Shown: positions 51,392-60,440, counted from the stretch's first letter. The stretch is DNA of 64,000 nt from CAZVED01 sp964626205 (GCA_964626205.1 CAZVED010000001.1:62001-126000), one strand, 5' to 3'. The notes: generated from the sequence alone by a model not told the origin. Numbers and translations are program-made.

Positions 51392-53929
51392 ATGGGAACC
51401 AAAGCCTTGCGTAGTCTCTCCGCAGTGGCGCTCATCTGCATGCTTTCCGCATGCAAGAAGGACCGCGATCCGCCTCCGGATGTTCCGGATGCCGGATCGG
51501 TCGAGGAAGTGACGGTGTCCGACGGCGACGTCGGTGCGCGTGTCACGCTCGACCCGTTCACGGTGACCGTGTTCGGTCCGGATGGTGACGTGCTCACGAC
51601 GGCGCCGCAGACCATCGGTCTGGTCGAGCGCGAGACGAAGATCGTCCCGCCGCTCCTGCCTGGCTTCGAAGGGTTCGATCATGCGGATCGTACGGACCGT
51701 TCGCGTCTCGGTACGGGAACGGTGGCACTCATCTCGCATGATGCGGCATCCGTCCGTCTTCTGACAGCGACCGCTGTCGATACCGATGTGGTTACGATGA
51801 TAATGGTAATGATCTCCGCGGATGATGGCGTCGTGCGCATCGAAGCGGCGGCCGCAACGTCTCCGGAGTTTTCACGCTACACCGCCGCGGACATCGCGTT
51901 CTCCATCGCGGAGGACGAGAAGTTCGTCGGCATGGGGGAGCGCGAATCGTCCGTGGATCATCGCGGTAAGACGCTCTACAACTGGACGGAGGAAGGCGGT
52001 ATCGGCGGCGGCGAAAGCGCCGTGCCGGGGCCGACGAACCCGTTCCCGAACGGCGAGGGGATGACGCACCTTCCGGTGCCGTTCTTCATCTCGTCGGGCG
52101 GCTACGGCGCCTGGCTCGACACGACATACCGTTCCGAGTTTGCGTTCGGTTCCGATGTTGCGGACGAGCTCCGTATCACCACAGACGAACCGCGCATCGC
52201 GCTCACGATCGCTCCCGGAACGCCGTCGGAGATCATCCAGCGGTACACCGACGAGGTCGGACGTGCGACGTTGCCTGCTCCGTGGGTGTTCGGTCCGCGC
52301 AAGCGCATCAATGCCGACAGCATGGTGGACGGCGTTCCGGTTATCGAGGCGCTGCGCGAGCGGCGCATCCCGATGACGGGCGCGTTCGATGCCATGCATG
52401 TTCTTCCGCACGGAGCGCACATCGGCCGTGAGGAGGAGTTGCGCGCATGGAATGTACGCTTGGAGCAGCTCGGCTACAAAGGCATCGCGTACCTGAACGC
52501 GCATGTCTCGACCGAGCGGCCTGGCGGCGCGGGATACCTGGAACACGGTCGCAGTCACGACATCTTCGTGAAGAACGCTGACGGCTCCGAGTTTCGGACA
52601 GGCATCATCTCCGGGGGGCAGCAGGATGTGGTGACCATCGATCTTTCAAGCCCCAGCGGTGTCCACTTCTTCGAGGAGGTCATGGCGGAGACGCTCGACC
52701 TCGGCTACGACGGATGGATGCTCGACTTCGGCGAATATCTCGCCTACGAGACCGTGCTTGCTGACGGGCGGACAGGTTGGGAAGCGCATAACGCGTTCCC
52801 GCTGCTCATGCAATCCGTCACGAAGCGATACCTGGACGACGTGCGTCCCAACGACCACTTCTTCTACGTCCGTAGCGGCTACGCGGGAACGCAAGCGTTG
52901 GTGCCTATGGTCTGGTCGGGTGACCCGTCTGCGAGCTTCGAGCCCGCGCGCGGCCTCCCGGCGCAGGTCCGAGCCGGCATCAGCGCTGGCCTCTCCGGTA
53001 TTCCGTTCTGGGGCTCTGACGGGACAGGGTTCACCTGCCTCTTCGATGGACCGGCGGGCAAGGATGTTTCCTTGCGGTGGGTCGCCTTCGCGGCGCTTTC
53101 ACCGGACATGCACGAGCAAGATGCCTGTGCGCGACGCCCGGAAGGCACGCGGAAGTGGACCATGTGGGACGACGAGGAATCGACGACGGTCTACGCCGGC
53201 TACACCGGTCTTCACACGCGGCTCTTTCCATACATCTACGCCCACGCAAAAGAAGCGACGAGAAACGGCATGCCGATCATGCGGCACGCGCTGCTCATGC
53301 ACTCGTCGCTTCCCGATGCCTGGAAGAAACCGCAGGAGGAGTACTACTTCGGCTCGTCGCTCTATGTCGCCCCAGTGGTGACGCGCGATGCTACGGACCG
53401 CACGTTCTGGCTCCCGCCGGGCGAGTGGTTCGACTGGTGGACGCGCGAAGCCGTGAGCGGAGGACGTATGGTCACTCGCGCGGTGCCGTGGGACGAGATT
53501 CCGCTCTATCAGAAGGCGGGCACCATGGTGCCGCTCCTCGACGAAGACGTGCAGACGCTTGCGACGACGGACAATCCGTCGGTGGTCGACATGGCGGACC
53601 GCGCAGACGTCATCGACATGCGTGTCGCGTTGACCGCCGAACGGCCCCTCGCCGGATGGACGGACGATGTATCTGCGTTTGATGCGGGCTTCCTCGCTTC
53701 GTACCGATCCGACACCGGTCCGCTCACCATCCCGGACGGATTCGCGGAAGTGGACGACGAGTCCCTGCTCCGTACCTGCGACCGTTGTGCGATGATGGTG
53801 ACGCTTCCTGACGGGACAGTGCGGTTCCGCGCCAGCTCGTCGGACGGCATCGCGACCGACGGCCTCTCGCTGTTGCCTCCGGGCAACGACAAGCCGGCCA
53901 TCGTGCGCTGGGACGTCCTGGTCCGTTGA
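51392..53929 (+). CDS. Secreted GH31 glycoside hydrolase (alpha-glycosidase), lipoprotein
   Basis: The 845-residue protein starts with a lipoprotein signal ending MLSAC, so it is anchored outside the membrane. It has the GH31 layout: an N-terminal beta-sandwich (about 40-290), the catalytic barrel (300-650) with nucleophile Asp in GWMLDFGEYLA and acid/base region VWSGDPSASF, SGIPFWGSDGTGF, and C-terminal beta domains with YVAPVVTRDATDRTFWLPPGEWFDWW. Loop pattern around DFGEYL resembles alpha-glucosidases and sulfoquinovosidases. Specificity is open. It is a single gene with its own terminator. Confidence 0.92.
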   Translation: MGTKALRSLSAVALICMLSACKKDRDPPPDVPDAGSVEEVTVSDGDVGARVTLDPFTVTVFGPDGDVLTTAPQTIGLVERETKIVPPLLPGFEGFDHADRTDRSRLGTGTVALISHDAASVRLLTATAVDTDVVTMIMVMISADDGVVRIEAAAATSPEFSRYTAADIAFSIAEDEKFVGMGERESSVDHRGKTLYNWTEEGGIGGGESAVPGPTNPFPNGEGMTHLPVPFFISSGGYGAWLDTTYRSEFAFGSDVADELRITTDEPRIALTIAPGTPSEIIQRYTDEVGRATLPAPWVFGPRKRINADSMVDGVPVIEALRERRIPMTGAFDAMHVLPHGAHIGREEELRAWNVRLEQLGYKGIAYLNAHVSTERPGGAGYLEHGRSHDIFVKNADGSEFRTGIISGGQQDVVTIDLSSPSGVHFFEEVMAETLDLGYDGWMLDFGEYLAYETVLADGRTGWEAHNAFPLLMQSVTKRYLDDVRPNDHFFYVRSGYAGTQALVPMVWSGDPSASFEPARGLPAQVRAGISAGLSGIPFWGSDGTGFTCLFDGPAGKDVSLRWVAFAALSPDMHEQDACARRPEGTRKWTMWDDEESTTVYAGYTGLHTRLFPYIYAHAKEATRNGMPIMRHALLMHSSLPDAWKKPQEEYYFGSSLYVAPVVTRDATDRTFWLPPGEWFDWWTREAVSGGRMVTRAVPWDEIPLYQKAGTMVPLLDEDVQTLATTDNPSVVDMADRADVIDMRVALTAERPLAGWTDDVSAFDAGFLASYRSDTGPLTIPDGFAEVDDESLLRTCDRCAMMVTLPDGTVRFRASSSDGIATDGLSLLPPGNDKPAIVRWDVLVR

Positions 53930-53941
53930 TCTTGCTTGATG

Positions 53942-53968
53942 GCCGCCGTGGAAACACGGCGGCTTTTT
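53942..53968 (+). terminator. Intrinsic terminator after the GH31 gene
   Basis: GCCGCCGTG and CACGGCGGC form a 9-bp stem with loop GAAA and five T. Confidence 0.9.
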
Positions 53969-53975
53969 GTATCGA

Positions 53976-54012
53976 TAGAAAAACCCCGCCGTTTCTTACG
54001 AAGGGCGGGGTT
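53976..54012 (-). terminator. Intrinsic terminator of the HD phosphohydrolase gene
   Basis: AACCCCGCC and GGCGGGGTT form a 9-bp stem around a 13-base loop; on the minus strand a T run follows. Confidence 0.82.
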
Positions 54013-54016
54013 AGAG

Positions 54017-55513
54017 TCAGGCAGAGGTCTTCGCATCGAGCGTCTTCGCCGCGGCGAGGATTTCCTTGCGGAAGCTCGCGGCGTCGCAGTGCTTGCTGAG
54101 CGGCTTTTCCACGAAGAGGCGCACGGTTGCGAGCTCGTCGTTGCGGAGCGTGCGGATGATCGGGGAGGCCTCGATCCAGGACTCGGCGTTGGGTTCGCGC
54201 GAGTACTTCCGGTTGGTGTCTACGACCAGCAGCAGTGCGCCGCGGTCGAGGTCCTTTGTCGCCTTGAGTGGCAGGCGGTCCACGATGAACCGTTTGTCCG
54301 GATGCAGGACGGCGAGGGCGTCGCGCAGACGTTCGGCGAATTCGCCGGCTTCCTCGCCTTCGAATTCGTACACACGCTTCCAGAGGTTCCGGTCGATGAT
54401 GCGCTGCGCGATGTAGCGCACGCGCTCGTCTTTCGGAAATCCCGGTCGGAGGTGGCCGGCGAGCAGGCGGAGGAACACATCGTCCGAGAGGCTGATGAAT
54501 CCCGCGCGAAACGCGTCGAGGTTCTTGGCGTCGAAGAGCGTGATGTCCGCGATGCTTGCGGCAACCGACATGTCTGCGAACATGAGCTCGGAGGCGCGCA
54601 GCGTCTTGTGGTAGTACACCTGCGCGAACATCGTGAAGCGCGAATGGACCGCGTTCTCGATAGCGCGCAGGCCGCTTTTACGCCAGCCGAGGCGGTACCG
54701 TGCGGCGTCGTCCTCGTCGGTTCGGACGCAGAGGATGGACTTGAGGATCCGGTCCGTATCCAGGTTGCCGTACGGTTTGCCGAGCGTGTAGCTGTCGCGC
54801 ACGAGGTAGTCGAGTCGGTCCGCGTCGAGCGGTGCCGACGAGACGATATCTCGGATGAACGGGATCCACGGCGCGAGGTGCTTCGGCACGTCCGCTGACG
54901 GTTCCGCGTTGAGCAGCACCGACGTAACGACTGCGGGGACCATCGGCTCGTTGCCGAGGTCGTTCCACAGTGCCGCGAAGAGAATGCACGAGACGGCCTC
55001 GTGGCTGATACGTCCGGTTTTGGATTTGAGCAACGCATCGCGGTACGGCGCGATGGCCGCAAGTCGCGGGTCGTCCAGGAACGCGGCGACGTCCGCGCAC
55101 GGAGGCGCGAACACCTCGAAGGCGTGCGAGAACGGACCATGACCGAGGTCGTGAACCAAAGCGCACATGCGTACCAGACGTTGCAGTGGAACACGGATGC
55201 GCTGAGGCACCTCGTGGAACCGAACTGCCTGACCGGAGGCGGCCTTACGTGGCTCGTAGAGCTTGTCCGCGTCGGCACGGGATGCCGTTTCGATGGCGTC
55301 GAGCATTCGCTGGGCGGATTCGACGACACCGATGCTGTGCTCCAGGCGGGTGTGGTTCGCCGAGGGCCAGACGTACATGAGGAGGCCCGTCTGACGGATC
55401 CAGCGGAGCCGTTGGAAGTCGGGACTGTCGATGACATCGACTTCCTCGCTCGTGAGCTGGATCATGCCATAGAGCTTGTCGTGGACCGAGCGGGGGAATT
55501 CGAGGGGGTGCAT
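54017..55513 (-). CDS. HD-domain phosphohydrolase, dGTPase/SAMHD1-like
   Basis: The 498-residue protein belongs to the HD superfamily related to dNTP triphosphohydrolases. Key residues are in FQRLRWIRQTG, NHTRLEHSIGVV (His59) and CALVHDLGHGPFSHAFE (His121-Asp122), with the distal Asp in LDADRLDYLVRDS. SAMHD1-like members hydrolyse dNTPs or regulate nucleic acids. The start is the ATG at 55513, after AAGGTGA; the longer frame overlaps the promoter. It is a single gene. Confidence 0.88.
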   Translation of the reverse strand: MHPLEFPRSVHDKLYGMIQLTSEEVDVIDSPDFQRLRWIRQTGLLMYVWPSANHTRLEHSIGVVESAQRMLDAIETASRADADKLYEPRKAASGQAVRFHEVPQRIRVPLQRLVRMCALVHDLGHGPFSHAFEVFAPPCADVAAFLDDPRLAAIAPYRDALLKSKTGRISHEAVSCILFAALWNDLGNEPMVPAVVTSVLLNAEPSADVPKHLAPWIPFIRDIVSSAPLDADRLDYLVRDSYTLGKPYGNLDTDRILKSILCVRTDEDDAARYRLGWRKSGLRAIENAVHSRFTMFAQVYYHKTLRASELMFADMSVAASIADITLFDAKNLDAFRAGFISLSDDVFLRLLAGHLRPGFPKDERVRYIAQRIIDRNLWKRVYEFEGEEAGEFAERLRDALAVLHPDKRFIVDRLPLKATKDLDRGALLLVVDTNRKYSREPNAESWIEASPIIRTLRNDELATVRLFVEKPLSKHCDAASFRKEILAAAKTLDAKTSA

Positions 55514-55552
55514 GGTCACCTTGCCTTCTGTGTAGCGAAAGAGCGCAGTCCG

Positions 55553-55581
55553 AGTATGCTGCCGTGGTCGTTGAAAGTCAA
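55553..55581 (-). promoter_or_regulatory. Promoter TTGACT-17-CATACT
   Basis: On the minus strand TTGACT (55576-55581) and CATACT (55553-55558) are 17 bases apart, giving a leader of about 30 bases for the HD gene. Confidence 0.55.
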
Positions 55582-55582
55582 A

Positions 55583-55617
55583 AAGACCGCCCATGTCCGA
55601 GCGGACAGGGCGGTCTT
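55583..55617 (-). terminator. Intrinsic terminator of the TIM-barrel-like gene
   Basis: AAGACCGCCC and GGGCGGTCTT form a 10-bp stem with an inner GTCCG/CGGAC stem; on the minus strand TTTTTG follows. It touches the -35 of the next promoter. Confidence 0.85.
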
Positions 55618-55621
55618 ACGT

Positions 55622-56371
55622 TCAGCCGAGGATGTGGGAGGTGGCGTTGAGGTAGTCGTTCATGGCAGGGATATCGAGCCGGTCGTCGTCCGTACGGAGG
55701 CGACCTTCGGCATCGATGTTGATGAATGGGCAGCATTCCGCGACGGGACGCACGAGCTCGGATGTCGGTCCAGAGAGTCCACCAGCGACACCGATGCCGA
55801 GACGTGGAAAGGTGTGTGCGATGGCACCGGCGAAGTGGAGGGCGAGGTCAGGGTCCATAGGGACGCCCGTGCCGCCGCTCGCGTCGATGAGGACATCGGT
55901 CACGATGCCGTCGTATGTGGCGAGACCATCGATGACGGTACTGATGTCGCCGTTTGTTGCATCGGCGAGCGTCTTGCGGCCGAGCTGGAGCACGACGCGC
56001 ATGCCACGGAGACATACGATGTCTTCGACGGGCGGCCACGCGACGTTCAGCTGCACGCCGTGCAGGTGCGGACCGCCGAGAGCGACGATGCGCTCGAGCT
56101 GCGCACTGAGCGTGCTTGGCTCGTCCGTCGCGTAGTGGATGAGGTTCAGCGCGAAGGGGTGGTCGTAGAACAGGTTGGCGATGGTGTCGACGTCCGGATA
56201 CCGATTGGGATACCGATTCTTCTGCCCGGCGAGCGTCTTGGAGCTCGCAAGTACACCGATCATGAGCCTTCGTCGCCGTGCCGAGCACGTGCCGCCGAAG
56301 GCAATGAGTGCGGACCGTACTTCCGCGACGTTCATGAATCCCGAAACACCGATGTAAGGAACGGGTCGCAT
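55622..56371 (-). CDS. Predicted TIM-barrel protein, TrpF-like, function unknown
   Basis: The 249-residue protein has the strand-helix repeat of a beta/alpha barrel: YIGVSGFMN, LMIGVLAS, LNLIHYATD, GVQLNVAWPP, RVVLQLGRK, VTDVLIDASGGTGVPMD, LGIGVAGGLSG and FINIDAEGRLR. The end of strands 6-8 (DASGGTG and GVAGGLSG) looks like a phosphate-binding site as in phosphoribosylanthranilate isomerase-type enzymes. The other active residues of TrpF are not obvious. AGAGGTG before the ATG sets the start. It is a single gene with promoter and terminator. Confidence 0.62.
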   Translation of the reverse strand: MRPVPYIGVSGFMNVAEVRSALIAFGGTCSARRRRLMIGVLASSKTLAGQKNRYPNRYPDVDTIANLFYDHPFALNLIHYATDEPSTLSAQLERIVALGGPHLHGVQLNVAWPPVEDIVCLRGMRVVLQLGRKTLADATNGDISTVIDGLATYDGIVTDVLIDASGGTGVPMDPDLALHFAGAIAHTFPRLGIGVAGGLSGPTSELVRPVAECCPFINIDAEGRLRTDDDRLDIPAMNDYLNATSHILG

Positions 56372-56411
56372 GCACACCTCTTTTCGTGGTTCTCCCGATA
56401 GGGAGGCGATG

Positions 56412-56440
56412 ACCGTAGCAGGGCTGTATGGCGCGGTCAA
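56412..56440 (-). promoter_or_regulatory. Promoter TTGACC-17-TACGGT
   Basis: On the minus strand TTGACC (56435-56440) and TACGGT (56412-56417) are 17 bases apart, about 40 bases before the ATG at 56371. Confidence 0.62.
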
Positions 56441-56444
56441 TCAT

Positions 56445-56478
56445 AAAAAAGACCCCGGCACGTACAGTGCACGGGGTC
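56445..56478 (-). terminator. Intrinsic terminator
   Basis: GACCCCG and CGGGGTC with an inner CGT/TGC-type extension form a stem; six T follow on the minus strand. It ends the 56485-56892 gene. Confidence 0.85.
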
Positions 56479-56484
56479 GTGGCA

Positions 56485-56892
56485 TCAGGTGGGTGCGTAG
56501 CGAGCGCGCATATCCGCGAGCTCTGCGCGTGCCGCCGTGACACCGGCTTCGCAGCGTTCGCGGAGATCCTGCGAAAGCGTCTCGTCCGCGAGGAGCTTTT
56601 CATACTCCGTCACGACCGACGTGGCGCGGCCGAGGCGGTGCCAGGTACGGACATCCTCCATGCTCGCGAACGGCTTCGCGGGGATCTCGCCGAAGCCGAG
56701 ACCGTCCGCGTGGCCGGAGAAGTAGCCCAGCACGCTGCGGTAGTTGGTCTCCGCGAAGTCCTGTTTCTTCAGGCCGTTGGTGTCGTACAGATAGAACCGG
56801 CACTCGAGGTCTTCGGGGTCAGGAACCTCTTTTTCCGTCTCGCAAACGACCACCATGGAGTAGTCGCTGGCCACACGAAGCACATGGAACAT
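56485..56892 (-). CDS. Small soluble protein of unknown function
   Basis: This 135-residue protein has a strand-rich N-terminal half (FHVLRVASDYSMVVVCE, CRFYLYDTNGLKKQDF) and a helical C-terminal half with ERCEAGVTAARAELADMRARY. No membrane segment or known motif is visible. GGAGG precedes the ATG. It has a TTGACA promoter and its own terminator and resembles the other orphan minus-strand genes in organisation. Confidence 0.6.
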   Translation of the reverse strand: MFHVLRVASDYSMVVVCETEKEVPDPEDLECRFYLYDTNGLKKQDFAETNYRSVLGYFSGHADGLGFGEIPAKPFASMEDVRTWHRLGRATSVVTEYEKLLADETLSQDLRERCEAGVTAARAELADMRARYAPT

Positions 56893-56920
56893 GAGTCCTC
56901 CTCCGTTTTCACGTGCACGG

Positions 56921-56949
56921 ACGCTACCACGAAAAGGCCTTCTTGTCAA
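56921..56949 (-). promoter_or_regulatory. Promoter TTGACA-17-TAGCGT
   Basis: On the minus strand TTGACA (56944-56949) and TAGCGT (56921-56926) are 17 bases apart. Confidence 0.65.
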
Positions 56950-56952
56950 TGC

Positions 56953-56988
56953 AAAACGCCCACCCGCGCTATGGCGGATGGGCGTTTT
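56953..56988 (-). terminator. Intrinsic terminator of the HU gene
   Basis: AAAACGCCCA and TGGGCGTTTT form a 10-bp stem with a further CGC/GCG pair inside; on the minus strand the last T of the stem continue as the T run. Confidence 0.78.
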
Positions 56989-57003
56989 CGTGGAGTGGGA
57001 GCC

Positions 57004-57285
57004 TTAGAGCAAGGCGTCCTTGACCGGCTTCGTGACGCGGAACTTTACGACGGTCTTCGCGGCGATCTTGATGGTCGCGCCCGTTGCCGGGTTGCGGCCC
57101 ATGCGCGCCTTGCGGTGGACCTTCACGAGCTTGCCGAGGTCGGCGACCGTGAACTGGCCGTTCTTCTTGACCTCCTTGACCGCGAGGTCATGGAGTGCCT
57201 CGAGGACCGCAGTGACATCCTTTTTGGTGAGCTTGGTCTTATCGGCGAGCGTGGCGATGGTCTGGGACTTGGACATTTTTGCCAT
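57004..57285 (-). CDS. hup: HU/IHF-family DNA-binding protein
   Basis: HU proteins bend and compact DNA. The 93-residue protein has the expected helical N-terminal body (SQTIATLADKTKLTKKDVTAVLEAL), read as two helices, and the arm with the signature RKARMGRNPATGATIKI, whose Pro intercalates DNA, followed by KTVVKFRVTKPVKDAL. Start at 57285 (MAKMSKSQ) or 57276. A TATACT box lies 31 bases upstream. It is a single gene with a terminator on each side. Confidence 0.95.
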   Translation of the reverse strand: MAKMSKSQTIATLADKTKLTKKDVTAVLEALHDLAVKEVKKNGQFTVADLGKLVKVHRKARMGRNPATGATIKIAAKTVVKFRVTKPVKDALL

Positions 57286-57316
57286 ACGCGAAGTTAGATG
57301 AATGACTACGGGAGGC

Positions 57317-57322
57317 AGTATA
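57317..57322 (-). promoter_or_regulatory. -10 box TATACT of the HU gene
   Basis: TATACT on the minus strand lies between the engB terminator and the HU start. No -35 consensus is visible. Confidence 0.55.
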
Positions 57323-57341
57323 GCGTCAATAGAATAAGAAT

Positions 57342-57366
57342 ACGACCTGTGTTTTCCACAGGTCGT
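57342..57366 (-). terminator. Intrinsic terminator after engB
   Basis: ACGACCTGTG and CACAGGTCGT form a perfect 10-bp stem with a 5-base loop; a moderately T-rich stretch (ATTCTTATTC) follows on the minus strand. Confidence 0.72.
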
Positions 57367-57367
57367 C

Positions 57368-57937
57368 TCAGCGGTTCCGGATGGCGGCGACAATGGCCTC
57401 CCGGACCGCTCCCAAGCCGCCTTTTTCGACCGTGGAGCAGGGGAGAACAGTGAGGTGCGGGTACTCTTTCGTCAGGTCGCGCTGGAGCAGGAGGAGCTCG
57501 GACTTGGAGAGCTTGTCTGCCTTATTCGCAACGACAACGAACGGAATCCGAGACTCCAAGAGGTGGAAGAACATGTCCTTGTCGAGGTCGGTCGGTCCGT
57601 GACGCGCATCGATCATCGCAAGGACGAGCGTGAGTGCGTCGGCATTCGCGAGGTAGTCCATGACGAGGTCGGTGAGTGCGCCGCGCTTTGCTTTCGGAAC
57701 TTTCGCGAACCCGTACCCCGGAAGGTCGACAAGGACGTAGCGCTTGTCTACGTCGAAGAGGTTGATGAGCTGCGTACGGCCCGGCGTCGCGGAAACGTGC
57801 GCGAGCTTCTGTCCGCCAGTGAGCGCGTTCACGAGCGAGGACTTACCGACGTTGGAGCGACCCACGATGGCGACGTGCGGCTTGTTCTCGGGGAGTTCAG
57901 TGACGTCCGTGACGCTTTTGAGGAAGGTGGAGGCCAT
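57368..57937 (-). CDS. engB: Ribosome-biogenesis GTPase EngB (YsxC/YihA)
   Basis: EngB is a small essential GTPase required for 50S assembly. The 189-residue protein shows G1 GRSNVGKSS, G2 within SATPGRTQLIN, G3 DLPGYGFAK and G4 NKADK, with length typical of the family. It follows the DUF4153/4173-like gene by one base and is therefore probably co-transcribed with it. Confidence 0.96.
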   Translation of the reverse strand: MASTFLKSVTDVTELPENKPHVAIVGRSNVGKSSLVNALTGGQKLAHVSATPGRTQLINLFDVDKRYVLVDLPGYGFAKVPKAKRGALTDLVMDYLANADALTLVLAMIDARHGPTDLDKDMFFHLLESRIPFVVVANKADKLSKSELLLLQRDLTKEYPHLTVLPCSTVEKGGLGAVREAIVAAIRNR

Positions 57938-57938
57938 G

Positions 57939-59465
57939 TCAGCGGATGAGGTTAGTGAGCGTTTTCTCGTACCAGGTTTTTTTCGCGATGAGGTCTTCCT
58001 GTTGTGTGAACCAGTCCTCCCACAGCGGATGTGTCGTGCCAGAAATGTTATTCGTTGGCGTCACGCCACCGGTGGCATCGTCGTGGATGTACCACGAGAA
58101 CGGTTTAGTCTCTGCGAGGCGACCTTGTTCCGCGTACCGTTTCGCTGTCATGAGCACGTCCGGTGAGAGCATGGTCATCTCGTAGAGGCTGATGCGTGAT
58201 CCTTCCCGTTGTGCGAGTGCGATGTTTGTGCGGAAGATGAGTTGTTCCGTCGGCAGAACGGCGAGTATGCCGAACATCCAGAGGAAGAGGAGGAACGCGA
58301 AGCGGAGCACGTCGGCGCGGACGTGCTTGGTCATGTGAGCAAGGAGCCAGACGAAGAGGATGGCGCAATAGAGCACGGCGTACGATGCGAAGAGTTTCTC
58401 ATAGCTGAGTCCGTACGTCGTCACATAGAGCGCCATGCGGTGACCGGCAGAGACAAGCAGGAGAAGTGAAGCTGCGGAGAAGGCGAGCAGGATGCGCTGC
58501 ACTGGAGCAGTCGTGCGACGATAGGTAAGAAACGTGATGACGATGTTGAAAGCAGTTAGGAAGAGCAGCTGCCAGAAGCCGGATTTCACCACGTGCTCCG
58601 TCGTTGCGAAGTCGAAAGGAAGGCTTCCGACCCACAGATGCTGTACCTGGATGCCGAGGAAAAGGAGGTAGAGGGCAAGCGTTCCGCCAAGCACGATACC
58701 GGCGACGATGGAGTCGACAGGTGCATGCGCGTCGTCGCGTTCCGTATAGGAAGACGGCTTACACCATTCGACAACGCCGGCGATGGTGACGACGGAGAGG
58801 AATAGAGCGACGAGAATCTTCATGACGAGCGTCGTGGAAACGAAGGTGCGGACGAGGTCGAGGATAGTGTCCACGTGCGCGCCGAACGTCGCATCGGCAG
58901 AGGCGAGGAGCGGGATGACGACAGTCGCGGCAATCATGAGGAAGAGCACGGTGCCGAGCACGATACGGCGGATGACGGCATGCTCTTTGCGTTCTGCGCG
59001 CTCGAGGACGCGGACGTGCAGGGCAGCGGCATTCCACAAGCCGGCGAACATGCCGAGAACGCGACTGATAATCGTGAAGACAAGCCGCGCAGTCCAAAGA
59101 TGCTTGCTGTTCTCAGCGATGAAGGCGTGGACGAGGAAGCCCGCGAAGAGCGGCGGGAGGATGAGCAGACTCACCATCTTGAGGAACGGGTTGTCGTAGA
59201 GTCCGAAGCCCGCGATGATGAGACCCATCGGGATGATCCAATGGAGTTCTTTGCGGAGGTTCAAGCCTTTCCCGCGGGCGGACCAGAGGAAGAGCGCGGC
59301 GAGACCGCCAAGGTAGAGGAAGGCGTTCAGGCCGAGCGCGTACGGGCCACGGTCCCAGAACCCCCAGCACAACAGCACCCAGCCCGTTGAAAGGGCGAGG
59401 CTCCAGGCGATGGCAATACGTGTCGTTGGCGGGATGCGGTACTGCGTGTCGGCGTGCGGTGTCAT
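57939..59465 (-). CDS. DUF4153/DUF4173-like polytopic membrane protein
   Basis: The 508-residue protein has about 12 hydrophobic segments up to residue 420 and a soluble C-terminal domain of about 90 residues. Features such as SAGHRMALYVTTYGLSYEKLFA are characteristic of the DUF4173/DUF4153 group, which I recall by pattern only. Function in the family is unknown. It precedes engB by one base. A TATGCT-like box lies some 30 bases before the ATG. Confidence 0.75.
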   Translation of the reverse strand: MTPHADTQYRIPPTTRIAIAWSLALSTGWVLLCWGFWDRGPYALGLNAFLYLGGLAALFLWSARGKGLNLRKELHWIIPMGLIIAGFGLYDNPFLKMVSLLILPPLFAGFLVHAFIAENSKHLWTARLVFTIISRVLGMFAGLWNAAALHVRVLERAERKEHAVIRRIVLGTVLFLMIAATVVIPLLASADATFGAHVDTILDLVRTFVSTTLVMKILVALFLSVVTIAGVVEWCKPSSYTERDDAHAPVDSIVAGIVLGGTLALYLLFLGIQVQHLWVGSLPFDFATTEHVVKSGFWQLLFLTAFNIVITFLTYRRTTAPVQRILLAFSAASLLLLVSAGHRMALYVTTYGLSYEKLFASYAVLYCAILFVWLLAHMTKHVRADVLRFAFLLFLWMFGILAVLPTEQLIFRTNIALAQREGSRISLYEMTMLSPDVLMTAKRYAEQGRLAETKPFSWYIHDDATGGVTPTNNISGTTHPLWEDWFTQQEDLIAKKTWYEKTLTNLIR

Positions 59466-59579
59466 GACGGCGTGCGGTCAAAGGTATGCGCGTAGCATAG
59501 GCGGAAAACGGTCGCAAGGCAACCTTGTAGGGGTTGAACAGGAAACGTTCTCATGTTACCCTCGGGATACTCTTATAGT

Positions 59580-60419
59580 ATGAAGCCGCACCCGAAAAAA
59601 CGCCCGCCGATCTGGGAGAAACGTCGTCGCAAAGCCGATATCGCTTCGGGTAAGATCGCAGCGCCAAAACCGAAGACGACCTCTTGGGGAAGCGTCGCCG
59701 AATGGTACGACAAGATGCTCAAGGAAGATACTGGCACCTTCCAGAAGGAGCTTATCTTGCCGAATCTCAAGCGCCTCATGGCCATTGTGCCAGGGGACCG
59801 TGTCGCCGACCTCGCCTGCGGGCAGGGGTTCTTCGCGGCAGCATTCGCCGAAGACGGCGCCGAGGTCGTCGGTGCCGACCTTGCTCCGGAGCTCATCGAG
59901 CGGGCGCGTGTCAACGCGCCGAGCGCGACGTTTCATGTCGCCCCCGCGCACCACGTCCCCAGCATCCCGTCGGCGTGGGCGTCGCAGGTGACGGTTATCC
60001 TTGCCATCCAGAATATCGAGGATGTCCGCGCGACGTTCGCCGAGTGCGCGCGCATCCTGCGCCCGGGCGGACGGTTGCATGTCGTCATGAATCACCCCGC
60101 GTTCCGCATCCCGAAGCGATCGTCATGGGGATGGGACGAGAAGGAGCGGACGCAGTACCGCCGTACGGACGGCTACCTCACGGAATCCAAGGTGCCCATC
60201 GAGATGCATCCCGGCTCCGACCCGACCGTGCGCACCTGGACACTGCACCGCCCGTTGCAGTTCTACGTGAAAGCTTTCGCACGGAGTGGGTTCGCGGTTA
60301 CGAACCTGGAAGAGTGGGTCTCTCACAAGAAGAGCGATTCCGGGCCGCGCGCGCCGGAAGAGAACCGTACGCGCGCAGAGTTCCCGATGTTTCTCTACCT
60401 GGAGGCGAAAAAAGCGTGA
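59580..60419 (+). CDS. Class I SAM-dependent methyltransferase with basic N-terminus
   Basis: The 279-residue protein starts with a Lys/Arg/Pro-rich stretch (MKPHPKKRPPIWEKRRRK) that could contact nucleic acid, then a methyltransferase domain with motif I VADLACGQGFFAAAF, acidic motif II VGADLAPEL, motif IV VILAIQNIED and post-motif LRPGGRLHVVMNHPAF. NHPAFRIPKRSSWGWDE is similar to small-molecule or quinone-type methyltransferases. The ATG at 59580 lies 8 bases after a GATACT box. The substrate is unknown. Confidence 0.85.
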   Translation: MKPHPKKRPPIWEKRRRKADIASGKIAAPKPKTTSWGSVAEWYDKMLKEDTGTFQKELILPNLKRLMAIVPGDRVADLACGQGFFAAAFAEDGAEVVGADLAPELIERARVNAPSATFHVAPAHHVPSIPSAWASQVTVILAIQNIEDVRATFAECARILRPGGRLHVVMNHPAFRIPKRSSWGWDEKERTQYRRTDGYLTESKVPIEMHPGSDPTVRTWTLHRPLQFYVKAFARSGFAVTNLEEWVSHKKSDSGPRAPEENRTRAEFPMFLYLEAKKA

Positions 60420-60440
60420 CCAATCGGTCACGCTTTTTTT
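60408..60440. terminator. Bidirectional intrinsic terminator
   Basis: GCGTGACC and GGTCACGC form an 8-bp stem with loop AATC, with six A before and seven T after. It ends the methyltransferase gene and the convergent histidine kinase. Confidence 0.88.
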
